Source: Flavobacterium sp. ALJ2
Lineage (GTDB): Bacteria; Bacteroidota; Bacteroidia; Flavobacteriales; Flavobacteriaceae
Length of the DNA stretch: 64,000 nucleotides
Assembly: GCF_015594725.1 (NCBI RefSeq)
Contig: NZ_JADNRC010000001.1
Coordinates: 248,001 to 312,000 of the forward strand
Direction of reading: 5' to 3'
Positions 1 to 9,230 of this stretch are shown here, piece after piece (within the stretch, counting starts at the first letter, position 1; every line of letters starts with the position of its first letter). A model generated the notes under the pieces. The model saw nothing but the letters and a program-made list of their open reading frames with translations. It did not search any database and was not told the origin of the DNA. Both the position numbers and the translations under genes were made by a program.

Positions 1-1
1 A

Positions 2-610
2 GGTCGTGACCGTGCATTTCAAGCGATTTTACCATTACGTGGTAAGATTTTGAATGTTGAAAAAGCAATGCATCATAAAGTGTTTGAAAACGAAGAGATT
101 CGTAATATTTTTACAGCTTTAGGAGTAACGGTTGGTACTGCTGAAGATAGTAAAGCATTAAATTTAGAAAAGCTACGTTACCATAAAGTAATTATTATGT
201 GTGATGCCGATGTCGATGGTAGTCACATTTCTACTTTGATATTAACATTCTTTTTCCGTTTTATGAAAGAACTAATAGAAGAAGGGCACGTATATATTGC
301 TGCACCGCCTTTATATCAGGTTAAAAAAGGAAATAAAAAAGAATATGCTTGGAATGATGTTCAACGTGATCAGGCTAATGAAAGAATGGGGGGGAGCGCA
401 TCAATTCAGCGTTACAAAGGTCTTGGAGAGATGAATGCGGAGCAATTATGGGAGACTACTATGGATCCAAATTTCAGAACCTTACGTCAGATAAATATTG
501 ATAGTTTAGCAGAAGCAGATAGAGTTTTTTCTATGTTAATGGGGGATGAAGTTCCACCTCGTAGAGAATTTATCGAGAAGAATGCGGTTTATGCTAAAAT
601 TGATGCTTAA
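2..610 (+). CDS. gyrB: DNA gyrase subunit B, C-terminal part (5' end outside window)
   Basis: The reading frame is open from the first bases of the window, so the gene starts upstream and only about 200 C-terminal residues are visible. The TOPRIM acidic motif DADVDGSH is followed by ILTFFFR, and the conserved C-terminal block QRYKGLGEMNAEQLWETTMD is present; both are diagnostic of GyrB/ParE. GyrB supplies the ATPase and metal-binding TOPRIM half of the A2B2 enzyme that introduces negative supercoils. GyrB rather than ParE is the better guess because the stretch GRDRAFQAILPLRGKILNVE is typical of GyrB, but a missing N-terminus leaves slight doubt. No clear terminator is seen before mdh. Confidence 0.95.
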   Translation, partial: GRDRAFQAILPLRGKILNVEKAMHHKVFENEEIRNIFTALGVTVGTAEDSKALNLEKLRYHKVIIMCDADVDGSHISTLILTFFFRFMKELIEEGHVYIAAPPLYQVKKGNKKEYAWNDVQRDQANERMGGSASIQRYKGLGEMNAEQLWETTMDPNFRTLRQINIDSLAEADRVFSMLMGDEVPPRREFIEKNAVYAKIDA

Positions 611-733
611 AAAAGTTTAATTATTTATATTTGTTTAAATGTCTTTTGCTTTTTATTGATTACTAAGCAAATTAATAAAAAAACAAAAAATCGATTTACA
701 AAAAATAACTAATAACCGAATAAAATTTAAAAT

Positions 734-1669
734 ATGAAAGTTACCATTGTAGGAGCAGGAAACGTTGGGGCCACTTGTGCAGACGTTATTTCTTATAGAG
801 GAATTGCAAGCGAAGTAGTATTATTGGATATTAAAGAAGGTTTTGCTGAAGGTAAGGCTTTAGATATTATGCAATGTGCTACAAATACTGGTTTTAACAC
901 CAAAGTAACTGGGGTAACGAATGATTATTCTAAAACTGCTGGTAGTGATGTAGTGGTAATTACATCAGGAATTCCTAGAAAACCAGGAATGACTCGAGAA
1001 GAATTAATTGGAATCAATGCTGGAATTGTGAAAACGGTTGCCGAAAATGTGTTGAAGCATTCGCCAAATACAATAATTGTAGTTGTTTCTAATCCTATGG
1101 ATACAATGACCTACTTAGCATTGAAATCAACAGGATTGCCAAAAAATAGAATAATTGGTATGGGAGGCGCACTTGATAGTTCTCGTTTTAGAACCTATTT
1201 ATCTTTGGCGTTAGATAAACCTGCTAATGATATTTCGGCTATGGTAATAGGAGGTCATGGTGATACAACTATGATTCCGTTGACACGTTTAGCTTCGTAT
1301 AATGGTATTCCGGTAACAGAATTCCTCTCAGAAGAAGTTTTACAAAAAGTAGCTGCTGATACTATGGTAGGAGGTGCTACACTTACTGGGCTTTTAGGGA
1401 CGTCTGCTTGGTATGCGCCAGGAGCTTCAGTAGCGTATTTAGTTGACAGTATTTTAAATGATCAAAAGAAAATGATAGCGTGTTCTGTTTTTGTTGAAGG
1501 CGAATACGGGCAAAAAGATATTTGTATTGGTGTACCATGTATTATTGGTAAAAATGGTGTTGAAGAAATCTTAGACATCAAATTGAATGACCAAGAAAAA
1601 GCATTATTTGCTAAAAGCGCGGATGCAGTTAGAGGAATGAATGACGCTTTAAAGACGATTTTAGTATAA
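734..1669 (+). CDS. mdh: malate dehydrogenase (NAD-dependent, LDH-like type)
   Basis: This cytoplasmic TCA-cycle enzyme interconverts malate and oxaloacetate. The N-terminal Rossmann motif GAGNVGATCAD (residues 7-17) binds NAD, the central SNPMD block and the catalytic histidine in IGGHGDT (about residue 175) are present, and 311 residues is the normal length for the family's MDH type 3 branch. The loop residues IPRKPGMTREEL match malate rather than lactate dehydrogenases. It stands alone between gyrB and secDF and ends at a strong hairpin terminator. Confidence 0.96.
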   Translation: MKVTIVGAGNVGATCADVISYRGIASEVVLLDIKEGFAEGKALDIMQCATNTGFNTKVTGVTNDYSKTAGSDVVVITSGIPRKPGMTREELIGINAGIVKTVAENVLKHSPNTIIVVVSNPMDTMTYLALKSTGLPKNRIIGMGGALDSSRFRTYLSLALDKPANDISAMVIGGHGDTTMIPLTRLASYNGIPVTEFLSEEVLQKVAADTMVGGATLTGLLGTSAWYAPGASVAYLVDSILNDQKKMIACSVFVEGEYGQKDICIGVPCIIGKNGVEEILDIKLNDQEKALFAKSADAVRGMNDALKTILV

Positions 1670-1689
1670 GATTTACGAGTAAATAGGAG

Positions 1690-1717
1690 AAGACTGCACT
1701 TTTGCAGTCTTTTTTTT
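1690..1717 (+). terminator. Rho-independent terminator after mdh
   Basis: An 8-bp stem (AGACTGCA, 1691-1698, pairing with 1703-1710) with a 4-base loop is followed by seven T residues, 20 bases after the mdh stop. Confidence 0.85.
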
Positions 1718-1737
1718 GAGATTAATCAATAAATAAA

Positions 1738-1768
1738 TTGGTTAATCTTTTCGTTAATTATATATTTG
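1738..1768 (+). promoter_or_regulatory. flavobacterial-type promoter for secDF
   Basis: TTG at 1738-1740 and TATATTTG at 1761-1768 fit the Flavobacterium consensus TTG-N17-23-TAnnTTTG with a 20-base spacer. This would leave a leader of roughly 120 bases before secDF. The call is pattern-based; no transcript start is known. Confidence 0.6.
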
Positions 1769-1893
1769 CTCGGTTTAAAAAAAATGGTGCAATGCATAAT
1801 TTCATTATTTAAATATAAAAACTTGCTTAAATGCTTGATTTTGTATGATTTAAAACAAAACAAACTATAAAACATAATTAATTTTTAGTAATA

Positions 1894-4866
1894 ATGCAGA
1901 ATAAAGGACTTATTAAATTTTTCGCAATTCTATTTGCATTGGTAAGTATTTACCAACTTTCCTTCACTTTTGTCGCTGATAAGGTAAAAAGTGATGCGAA
2001 ATCTTTTGCAGGAAACAATCCTGATAAAGAATTAAAATATTTGGATTCTATTGGTAAAGAAAAAGTTTTCAATCTAGGATTTACTAGTTTTACTTTTAAC
2101 GAAGTAAAAGATAAGCAAATCAATAAAGGTCTTGACTTAGAAGGAGGAATTAATGTTATTCTTCAAATTTCTGTAAAAGACGTTTTGAAAGGATTGGCTA
2201 ATAATTCTAAAAATCCAGTTTTTAATAAGTCATTAGCTGACGCAACTGCAAATCAAAAAGGAAATCAAACGTACTTAGATGCCTTTTTTGAAGCATTTGA
2301 AGCAAATTCAAATGGAACAGTAAAATTAGCTTCTCCAGATATCTTTGCTAACAGAAGTTTGCAAGGAGAAGGTGGAATTGATTTCCAAATGAGCGATGCT
2401 CAGGTAAAAAAAGTAATCAAAAGAAAAGTTGATGAGTCTGTAGATAGTGCTTTTGGAGTACTAAGGAAACGTATCGATAAATTTGGTGTAACACAACCAA
2501 ATATTCAAAAAATTGGAGAAACAGGAAGAATTCTTGTTGAACTTCCAGGTGCGAAAGATGTTGATAGAATCAAGAAGTTATTACAAAGTACTGCTCAATT
2601 AGAGTTTTGGGAGACGTACAAAATTGAAGAAATGGGGAATTTCTTAATGGCTGCTAACGAAGCCTTGAAGAAAACCGAAATTAATAAAGTTGAAACTAAA
2701 GCTGTAGTAAAAGATTCATTAAATGACTTACTTACAGGTGGTAAAGATTCACTTGCTGCAAAAAAAGGAAATAATCCTTTATTTGATAAAATTATAGGTC
2801 AAGGTGGTGGGCCAATTTTAGGTCTTTTTTCACCAAAAGATACTGCTATAGTAAACAGTTATTTAAAAAGATCAGATATCAGAGTATTATTAGCTCCAGA
2901 TCAACATTATGCAAAATTTGTTTGGGGTAAACCAACAGATATTAAAGATGCAAAAGGAAAAGAAATTGAAGCGATTGAATTATATGCTTTAAAAGGAAAT
3001 AGAGATAATGTTGCTGCAATGAGTGGTGGTGTTGTAACTGATGCTAAAGATACTTTTGATCAGATGGGTAAGCCAGCTGTATCTATGCAAATGAACAGTC
3101 ATGGTGCAAAAGCTTGGGAAGAATTAACAGGAAGAGCATATACTCAAAAAAGTAATATAGCTATTGTTCTTGATGATATTGTATATTCTGCTCCAGGAGT
3201 TTCTAGTGGTCCAATCTCAGGAGGAAGATCAGAGATCTCAGGTGTATTTGATGTTACAGAAACTAAAGATTTAGCAAACGTATTAAGAGCTGGTAAATTA
3301 CCTGCTGCTGCAGATATTGTTCAGTCAGAGGTAGTAGGGCCATCTTTAGGACAAGAAGCTATTGATAACGGAACAACTTCAGCTATTGTAGGTTTACTTT
3401 TAGTATCTCTTTGGATGATGATTTATTATGGTAAAGCAGGTTGGTATGCAAATTTAGCATTAGCGGTTAACTTACTTTTCTTATTTGGTATTTTAGCAAG
3501 TTTAGGAGCGGTTCTTACTTTGCCAGGTATTGCAGGTATCGTATTGACGATGGGAACTGCTGTAGATGCGAATATTATTATATACGAAAGAGCAAAAGAA
3601 GAATTGCGATCAGGTAAAACACTTGATGAAGCAATTAAAACTTCATATAGCTGGAGAGGTGCGATGTCATCTATTACAGATGCAAACGTAACGCATATTT
3701 TAACTGGAGCTGTATTATTTATATTTGGTTCAGGGCCAATTAAAGGCTTTGCTACTACTTTGTTAATCGGTATTATTACCTCTTTATTTACTTCTATTTT
3801 TATAGCTAGAATATTTATTGACAGAAACATTGGTAGAAAGAATGATTTAACATTCGTAACTAATTTCTCTAAAAATATGTTTAATAACTTCCATTTTGAT
3901 TTCTTAGGAGTTAAAAAATGGACATATTTATTCTCTAGTGTTGTTGTTGTTGTAAGTGTCGCGTCACTGTGTGTTAACGGACTTGATCAAGGTGTAGATT
4001 TTGTTGGAGGAAGAACATTCCAAATTCGTTTTGAAAAACCTGTTCAGGCAGAGGCTGTTAAGGATGAATTAGCTGTAGTTTTTGGTAGTGCAGAAGCAAA
4101 AGTTTTTGGTAAGGATAACCAATTAAAAATTACAACTAAATATAAAGTTGCAGACCATGGTGTTAAAGCAGATGAAGAAGTAAATAAATTGTTGTTTGAT
4201 AATTTGAAAAAATATTATTCTGATGGTTTAACTTATGATAAATTTGTTAATGCCTATGAAGGTAAAAAACTAGGTATAGTTCAAGCTTCAAAAGTTGGAC
4301 CGGCAGTTGCAGAAGATATTAAAACAAATGCTTATTGGGCTGTACTTGGAGCAATGGCAATTGTATTCTTGTATTTAATGATTAGTTTTAGAAAATGGCA
4401 ATTTAGCTTAGGTGCAATCGCAGCTATTGCTCATGATGTTATATTCGTATTAGGAATTTATTCATTATGTTATAAATTCATGCCGTTTGGTATGGAGGTA
4501 GATCAGCACTTTATTGCAGCAATCCTTACTGTTATTGGTTACTCAATGAATGATACAGTTATTGTATTTGACAGAGTTCGTGAATTTTTAGCAGGAAAAA
4601 CAAAAGGTTCTTTTGAGCAGATTGTAAATGACTCTATTAATACAACGATGTCGAGAACAATTAATACTTCATTAACGATGATCGTGGTATTATTAATCAT
4701 GTTTATTTTTGGAGGAGAGTCTATTAGAGGATTTATCTTTGCCATGTTGGTAGGTATTATTGTAGGAACATATTCTTCATTATTTATTGCAACTCCAGTG
4801 TTAGTAGATTCTATCTCTTCTGCTGATAAGATTGCTATAGAAGAAAGACATAAAAATGCTGAATAA
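1894..4866 (+). CDS. secDF: SecDF fused protein-export membrane protein
   Basis: A single 990-residue chain joins SecD and SecF, as is usual in Bacteroidota. SecDF uses the proton-motive force to help SecYEG-translocated proteins leave the channel. An N-terminal membrane helix (about residues 7-27) is followed by the SecD signature GLDLEGGINVILQI, a large periplasmic domain, and a five-helix block containing GTAVDANIIIYERAKEEL (about 552-575). The SecF half begins near residue 660, with VDFVGGRTFQIRF and the partner motif YSMNDTVIVFDRVREFL (about 883-900). The two halves of the pseudo-symmetric 12-helix core are intact. Own promoter and terminator make it monocistronic. Confidence 0.97.
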   Translation: MQNKGLIKFFAILFALVSIYQLSFTFVADKVKSDAKSFAGNNPDKELKYLDSIGKEKVFNLGFTSFTFNEVKDKQINKGLDLEGGINVILQISVKDVLKGLANNSKNPVFNKSLADATANQKGNQTYLDAFFEAFEANSNGTVKLASPDIFANRSLQGEGGIDFQMSDAQVKKVIKRKVDESVDSAFGVLRKRIDKFGVTQPNIQKIGETGRILVELPGAKDVDRIKKLLQSTAQLEFWETYKIEEMGNFLMAANEALKKTEINKVETKAVVKDSLNDLLTGGKDSLAAKKGNNPLFDKIIGQGGGPILGLFSPKDTAIVNSYLKRSDIRVLLAPDQHYAKFVWGKPTDIKDAKGKEIEAIELYALKGNRDNVAAMSGGVVTDAKDTFDQMGKPAVSMQMNSHGAKAWEELTGRAYTQKSNIAIVLDDIVYSAPGVSSGPISGGRSEISGVFDVTETKDLANVLRAGKLPAAADIVQSEVVGPSLGQEAIDNGTTSAIVGLLLVSLWMMIYYGKAGWYANLALAVNLLFLFGILASLGAVLTLPGIAGIVLTMGTAVDANIIIYERAKEELRSGKTLDEAIKTSYSWRGAMSSITDANVTHILTGAVLFIFGSGPIKGFATTLLIGIITSLFTSIFIARIFIDRNIGRKNDLTFVTNFSKNMFNNFHFDFLGVKKWTYLFSSVVVVVSVASLCVNGLDQGVDFVGGRTFQIRFEKPVQAEAVKDELAVVFGSAEAKVFGKDNQLKITTKYKVADHGVKADEEVNKLLFDNLKKYYSDGLTYDKFVNAYEGKKLGIVQASKVGPAVAEDIKTNAYWAVLGAMAIVFLYLMISFRKWQFSLGAIAAIAHDVIFVLGIYSLCYKFMPFGMEVDQHFIAAILTVIGYSMNDTVIVFDRVREFLAGKTKGSFEQIVNDSINTTMSRTINTSLTMIVVLLIMFIFGGESIRGFIFAMLVGIIVGTYSSLFIATPVLVDSISSADKIAIEERHKNAE

Positions 4867-4884
4867 TATTCGTATTATTTAATG

Positions 4885-4918
4885 AAAGGGTCCAATGAAA
4901 ATTGGATCCTTTTTTTTT
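4885..4918 (+). terminator. Rho-independent terminator after secDF
   Basis: A stem (AGGGTCCAAT with ATTGGATCCT, one G-T pair) with a GAAA loop is followed by a run of eight or more T, 18 bases after the stop. Confidence 0.85.
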
Positions 4919-5377
4919 GAATGAAAAGTTTTGAAGTGTAGAGTGATTTAAAATAACTACGTGAGTGCTTAATAGGGCAAAATGTAAAATGAAGCTTGGT
5001 ACTAACTAATTTGTGAGGCAACTTTAGTCTAGCCATTCTGAGTAATGTATATAGTTTCATAAGTTCTAAGAAGTTCTTGATGTAATTACTTCATTGGTTC
5101 GTCTTGTAATGCCTACTTGCACATGAAAGGCAGTTTTTTAATGTTACAAGATTGTTGGTATAACAAAAAGTAAAATAATTAACTTAACAGAATCATTATT
5201 GTAATCTTCTCTATGCAGTTTTATCGTATTATTTAGTTGAAATAAAGTCCTTTTATTTGATGATAGGTGTGAGATTATGTGATAAGATTATGGAGGATAA
5301 AGACTAAAAAAGCTCAAATCTTTGAAGTATAAGATGAAAGATTAAATGCTTAAAAAGAGGCTAGCAAATACAGAAAC

Positions 5378-5421
5378 AAAAAAAGACCCGATACTCTAAT
5401 GAAGAGATCGGGTCTTTTTTT
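5378..5421 (-). terminator. terminator after lgt (structure works on both strands)
   Basis: AGACCCGAT (5384-5392) pairs with ATCGGGTCT (5407-5415). A-tract on the left and T-tract on the right allow termination in either direction; it lies just past the lgt stop on the minus strand. Confidence 0.85.
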
Positions 5422-5438
5422 GCATGTGCTTATTTAGC

Positions 5439-6365
5439 TTATAAAGATGCTTTTTTATTGGCTCTAATCATAAAGTAAGCTCCAACTAAGATGAACGGTA
5501 TACTTAGCCACTGTCCTGTTGAAAACAGCCCTAATTCACTTTCAATACCGCCTTGGCTTTCTTTTACAAATTCAACTATGAAACGAACGACAAATAAAAG
5601 AACTAAAAATAAACCGAATAAAAATCCAGGTTTTTGACTTGCATTTGTTTTCCAGTATAAATAGTAAAGGATTGCAAATACAAAAATGTAGCAAAAGCCT
5701 TCATATAGTTGCGCTGGATGTTTTACGGGAACCTGTGCTAATAAATCAGCAAATTTAGGATCTGTTGCAATAGCAGTATATGCGTCTTTTGGATTGGCAA
5801 TTTGGGTTTTGTTTACCACATCATTTTTACTGAAGTATTCATGTAAGAAACGAATTCCAAAAACAGAATCTGTTTGGTTTCCTGTGATTTCTGAATTAAA
5901 GAAATTACCTAAACGTACAAATATTGCCCCGCTGGCAACAGGAATTACAACTCTGTCTAATATCCATAATAAAGGACGTTTTAATATTTTTTTGCTGTAA
6001 TAATACATTGCAATTATAATTGCTATTGCAGCACCATGACTAGCTAAACCTTGGTAACCTGTAAATTCAAAATTTGGACTGAAACGAAATGGCAAGAAGA
6101 TTTCTAAAATATGATTTCTGTAATATTCCCAATCATAAAATAATACGTGACCTAAGCGAGCTCCAACTAGAGTAGCTAAAACCGTCCAGATAAAAAGGGA
6201 GTCTAATTTATCGATAGGTTCATTTTCACGTTCGAAAATTTGTTTCATTATGTACCATCCTAGTCCAAAGGCGATTACAAACATTAGGCTGTAGTATCGA
6301 ATCATAAAAAAACCTAAATCTATTCCTTCCGAAGGATTCCAAACAATGTTTAAAGCGTGTATCAT
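5439..6365 (-). CDS. lgt: prolipoprotein diacylglyceryl transferase
   Basis: Lgt moves diacylglycerol from phosphatidylglycerol to the lipobox cysteine of prolipoproteins in the inner membrane, the first step of lipoprotein maturation; several lipoproteins are encoded in this window. The protein has about seven hydrophobic segments, the family signature RLGNFFNSEITG (residues 151-162), GLASHGA (106-112) and HPAQLYE (216-222). At 308 residues it is longer than the typical enzyme, owing to an insertion at about 175-212 rich in charged residues and unlike the membrane parts. The neighbour yidD, also a membrane-biogenesis factor, lies upstream on the same strand. Confidence 0.96.
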   Translation of the reverse strand: MIHALNIVWNPSEGIDLGFFMIRYYSLMFVIAFGLGWYIMKQIFERENEPIDKLDSLFIWTVLATLVGARLGHVLFYDWEYYRNHILEIFLPFRFSPNFEFTGYQGLASHGAAIAIIIAMYYYSKKILKRPLLWILDRVVIPVASGAIFVRLGNFFNSEITGNQTDSVFGIRFLHEYFSKNDVVNKTQIANPKDAYTAIATDPKFADLLAQVPVKHPAQLYEGFCYIFVFAILYYLYWKTNASQKPGFLFGLFLVLLFVVRFIVEFVKESQGGIESELGLFSTGQWLSIPFILVGAYFMIRANKKASL

Positions 6366-6428
6366 GTAGTATTATATTTTTATGTTGTAAAAATAAAAAT
6401 TTAAAATAAAGTTATACTTTATAAAAAG

Positions 6429-6677
6429 TTAATGTTTGTGGTTACATTTCTTCTCAGGAACAGGATCATAACCACTTCTTCCCCATGGATGGCAACTGAG
6501 TATTCGTTTTATCCCTAAATAACTGCCATAAAATAAACCGTGAGTTTGTAATGCCTCGATCATATAACTTGAGCACGTTGGTTCAAAACGGCAAGCAGCA
6601 GGTGTAAAGGGGGAAATCGCATTTTGATAGAACCGTACAAGTAAAACAAATGGATATATTAATATTTTTGATAACAT
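6429..6677 (-). CDS. yidD: membrane protein insertion efficiency factor YidD
   Basis: This 82-residue protein carries the compact family core: [24 protein letters not shown] is the N-terminal block, then SYMIEAL and the C-terminal [20 protein letters not shown], with the conserved cysteines. YidD sits on the inner face of the membrane and aids insertion of membrane proteins near YidC. The length is normal. It is on the same strand as lgt, 63 bases upstream, and could be co-transcribed. Confidence 0.94.
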   Translation of the reverse strand: MLSKILIYPFVLLVRFYQNAISPFTPAACRFEPTCSSYMIEALQTHGLFYGSYLGIKRILSCHPWGRSGYDPVPEKKCNHKH

Positions 6678-6765
6678 ATTTGTTAGTAATCAGTAATAAT
6701 ATTAAAATAGTCTTTTTTTAAAATTGTTATTTTAATGTTTGTAAGCTGAGTTAAAAAACTGTTCA

Positions 6766-8244
6766 CTAAACACTAAATGAAGTTCCGTCCTTACCATCTT
6801 TTAATTGAATGCCTAATGCAATCAATTGATCTCTAATTTGATCAGAAAGTGCAAAATTTTTATCAGCTCTTGCTTGATTTCTCATTCCTATTAGCATGGT
6901 TACAACACCTTCTAATTTATCATTATTAGTATCTGAAACTTTTTCATCTTTTAATCCCAAGACATCAAACACAAATGCTTTTAATGAAGTTGTTAGGTTG
7001 TTTAAATCTTCGGAGGTAATAGTTTCCTTTTTCTCTTTTAATAAATTAACATAACGAACAGCTTCGAATAATTGTGCAATTAAAATAGGAGTATTAAAAT
7101 CATCATTCATAGCATCGTAGCATAATTGTTTCCAGCTAGTAATGTTAATTGATGAAGTAGCACTTGGAGTAATCGAATCTAATGAATCTAGTGCTTCCAC
7201 TAATCGTTTGTATCCTTTTTCGGCAGCAACAATAGCATCATCCGAAAAATCTAAAATGCTTCGGTAATGTGCTTGCAACATAAAAAAGCGAGCTACAGAA
7301 GCTGAGAATGGTTTGCTAAGGATGGTATTCTCTCCACTCAAAATCTCACCAGGCAGAATATTATTGCCAGTAGATTTTGCCATTTTCTTTCCATTTAGAG
7401 TAAGCATATTGGTATGCATCCAGTAATTTACTGGGCTCTGACCTGTACAAGCTTCATTTTGTGCAATTTCACATTCATGATGAGGGAATTTTAAATCCAT
7501 TCCGCCTCCGTGAATATCAAAATGATTGCCCAGATATTTAGTACTCATTGCAGTACATTCAAGATGCCAGCCAGGGAAACCATCGCTCCAAGGTGAAGGC
7601 CATCTCATTATATGTTGTGGTTCAGCTTTTTTCCAAAGAGCAAAATCCTGCGGATTTCTTTTGTCTGATTGGCCGTCAAGATCACGTGTATTAGCTAGCA
7701 TATCTTCGATATTTCTTCCACTTAAGATACCGTAATTGTTCGTTTCGTTATATTTTACAACATCAAAATATACTGATCCGTTTGCTTCGTAACCAATTCC
7801 TGTGTCAATTATTTTTTTAATAATCTCAATTTGCTCAATAATATGACCAGTTGCTGTAGGTTCAATACTAGGGGGTAAAAAATTGAAAGCTTTAAGAATA
7901 TCATGAAAATCTACAGTATAACGCTGTACAATTTCCATTGGTTCCAATTGTTCTAAACGTGCTTTTTTGGCAATTTTATCCTCACCTTCATCTACGTCAT
8001 CAACAATGTGTCCTACATCAGTAATATTTCGAACATAGCGCACTTTGTAATCTAAATGCAAAAAATACCTAAAAATCACATCAAATGACATAAAGGTTCT
8101 TACATTTCCTAGGTGTACATTGCTGTAAACTGTAGGTCCACAAACATACATTCCAACATTTCCTTCATGAATAGGATTGAAATTCTCTTTTTCACCCGAA
8201 AGCGAATTGTATATTTTTAGATGTTGACTTGTATATAGAGGCAT
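6766..8244 (-). CDS. cysS: cysteine--tRNA ligase
   Basis: This class I synthetase charges tRNA-Cys. The HIGH-type motif HLGN is at residues 44-47 within [13 protein letters not shown], whose Cys35 is the first zinc/cysteine-sensing ligand; further ligands are seen in GWHLECTAM and HHECEIAQ. The KMSKS loop is KMAKSTGN (about residue 290), a mild variant. The length of 492 residues is normal. It is transcribed away from folE, with a short stretch of degenerate TTAAACGATT-type repeats in between. Confidence 0.97.
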   Translation of the reverse strand: MPLYTSQHLKIYNSLSGEKENFNPIHEGNVGMYVCGPTVYSNVHLGNVRTFMSFDVIFRYFLHLDYKVRYVRNITDVGHIVDDVDEGEDKIAKKARLEQLEPMEIVQRYTVDFHDILKAFNFLPPSIEPTATGHIIEQIEIIKKIIDTGIGYEANGSVYFDVVKYNETNNYGILSGRNIEDMLANTRDLDGQSDKRNPQDFALWKKAEPQHIMRWPSPWSDGFPGWHLECTAMSTKYLGNHFDIHGGGMDLKFPHHECEIAQNEACTGQSPVNYWMHTNMLTLNGKKMAKSTGNNILPGEILSGENTILSKPFSASVARFFMLQAHYRSILDFSDDAIVAAEKGYKRLVEALDSLDSITPSATSSINITSWKQLCYDAMNDDFNTPILIAQLFEAVRYVNLLKEKKETITSEDLNNLTTSLKAFVFDVLGLKDEKVSDTNNDKLEGVVTMLIGMRNQARADKNFALSDQIRDQLIALGIQLKDGKDGTSFSV

Positions 8245-8254
8245 GTTTGTTTTA

Positions 8255-8345
8255 ATGTTTTACTGTTTAATTTCTGATTTGTTTAATCGTTTATTTGTTT
8301 AGCTGTTTTCGATTAAACGATTGAACAAGTAAACGATTAATCTGA
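8255..8345. repeat. degenerate GATTAAAC / GTTTAATC repeat cluster
   Basis: The cysS-folE spacer contains repeated short words GTTTAATCG, GATTAAACGATT and AAACGATTAA, in both orientations. Similar runs lie before valS (about 18990-19075) and before purU (about 51530-51580). Function is unknown; it is a low-complexity family by eye. Confidence 0.5.
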
Positions 8346-8347
8346 AT

Positions 8348-9019
8348 TTAGAACTGTGTTTCCAATTTAATGTAATCCAAAAACTCTCTTCTTGTTTGGG
8401 GATCTTTAAATTTACCGCCAAATTCAGATGTTACAGTACTGCTTTCAATATCCTTAATTCCTCTTGAGTTTACACAAAGGTGCTTTGCATCTATAACGCA
8501 GGCTACATCTTCAGTGCCTAGGGCTCTTTGCAATTCCTGAACGATTTGCATAGTTAATCGCTCTTGTACCTGAGGTCTTTTAGAGTAGTACTCAACAATT
8601 CGGTTCATTTTTGATAGACCAATTACTCTACCATTAGAGACATAAGCAACATGAGCTCTTCCTATAATTGGTAATAAATGGTGTTCGCAGGTAGAATAAA
8701 GCGTAATGTTTTTTTCAACTAACATTTCACCATATTTATAATTATTATCAAAAGTAGATGCTTTAGGTTTTCTTACAGGATTAAGTCCTCCAAAAATTTC
8801 TTTAACAAACATTTTGGCTACTCTGTTTGGGGTGCCTTTCAAACTGTCATCTGTTAAGTCCATTCCAAGTGTAATCAGAATGTTTTCAACATCTTTCTTT
8901 ATTCTTTCAATTTTTTCATCGTCAGTAATTGCAAAAGCATCTTCTCTAATTGGGTTTTGCGCACTTGATCCGATATGATTGTCACCTATTTCGTCTAAAA
9001 AATCTTCGTTATTTATCAT
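8348..9019 (-). CDS. folE: GTP cyclohydrolase I
   Basis: FolE converts GTP to 7,8-dihydroneopterin triphosphate, the entry to folate (and tetrahydropterin) synthesis. The zinc site is complete: Cys111, His114 in STCEHHLLPIIG and Cys182 in AKHLCVNSRG; the substrate and catalytic blocks GLSKMNRIVEYYSKRPQVQE and the His-113 position are intact. At 223 residues it is typical. The N-terminal 30 residues are polar and variable, as in relatives. The gene stands alone upstream of cysS on the same strand. Confidence 0.97.
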   Translation of the reverse strand: MINNEDFLDEIGDNHIGSSAQNPIREDAFAITDDEKIERIKKDVENILITLGMDLTDDSLKGTPNRVAKMFVKEIFGGLNPVRKPKASTFDNNYKYGEMLVEKNITLYSTCEHHLLPIIGRAHVAYVSNGRVIGLSKMNRIVEYYSKRPQVQERLTMQIVQELQRALGTEDVACVIDAKHLCVNSRGIKDIESSTVTSEFGGKFKDPQTRREFLDYIKLETQF

Positions 9020-9161
9020 TAAAAATTAATATTATAATGGGTATATCTTTTTGAGTGCGTAAAGATAATTAATAAAAGGGAAACAGTTTCTATCGTTCCT
9101 ACTATTTAATGTTTAGTTTTTAGATATAAATTAATTCTGTGACCCGTATGTGTCTAAAACA

Positions 9162-9200
9162 GAAATGACAACAACTTTTAATCGTTGTTGCCATTTGCAT
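9162..9200 (-). terminator. probable terminator after the aminotransferase
   Basis: A 13-bp near-perfect stem (AAATGACAACAAC, 9163-9175, with 9184-9196, one A-C mismatch) and an 8-base loop lie 30 bases past the stop. The T-tract on the minus strand is weak, so confidence is moderate. Confidence 0.5.
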
Positions 9201-9230
9201 TTTATTAACTAATTGTTTTTTTATTACGAC

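Larger units (their letters stand above)
4867..5438. other. intergenic region between secDF and lgt, no gene seen
   Basis: This 572-base AT-rich stretch has a terminator at each end and no reading frame with convincing protein character. A short imperfect hairpin followed by six T residues (about 5109-5139) is the only other structure seen. A small RNA cannot be excluded from sequence alone. Confidence 0.5.

Noticed and set aside
626-633. TATATTTG box before mdh as a full promoter
   Set aside because: No TTG at the required distance upstream, so only half of the pattern is present.
4875-5060. Minus-strand frame of 61 residues after secDF
   Set aside because: Basic, low-complexity translation without a ribosome site, running through the secDF terminator.
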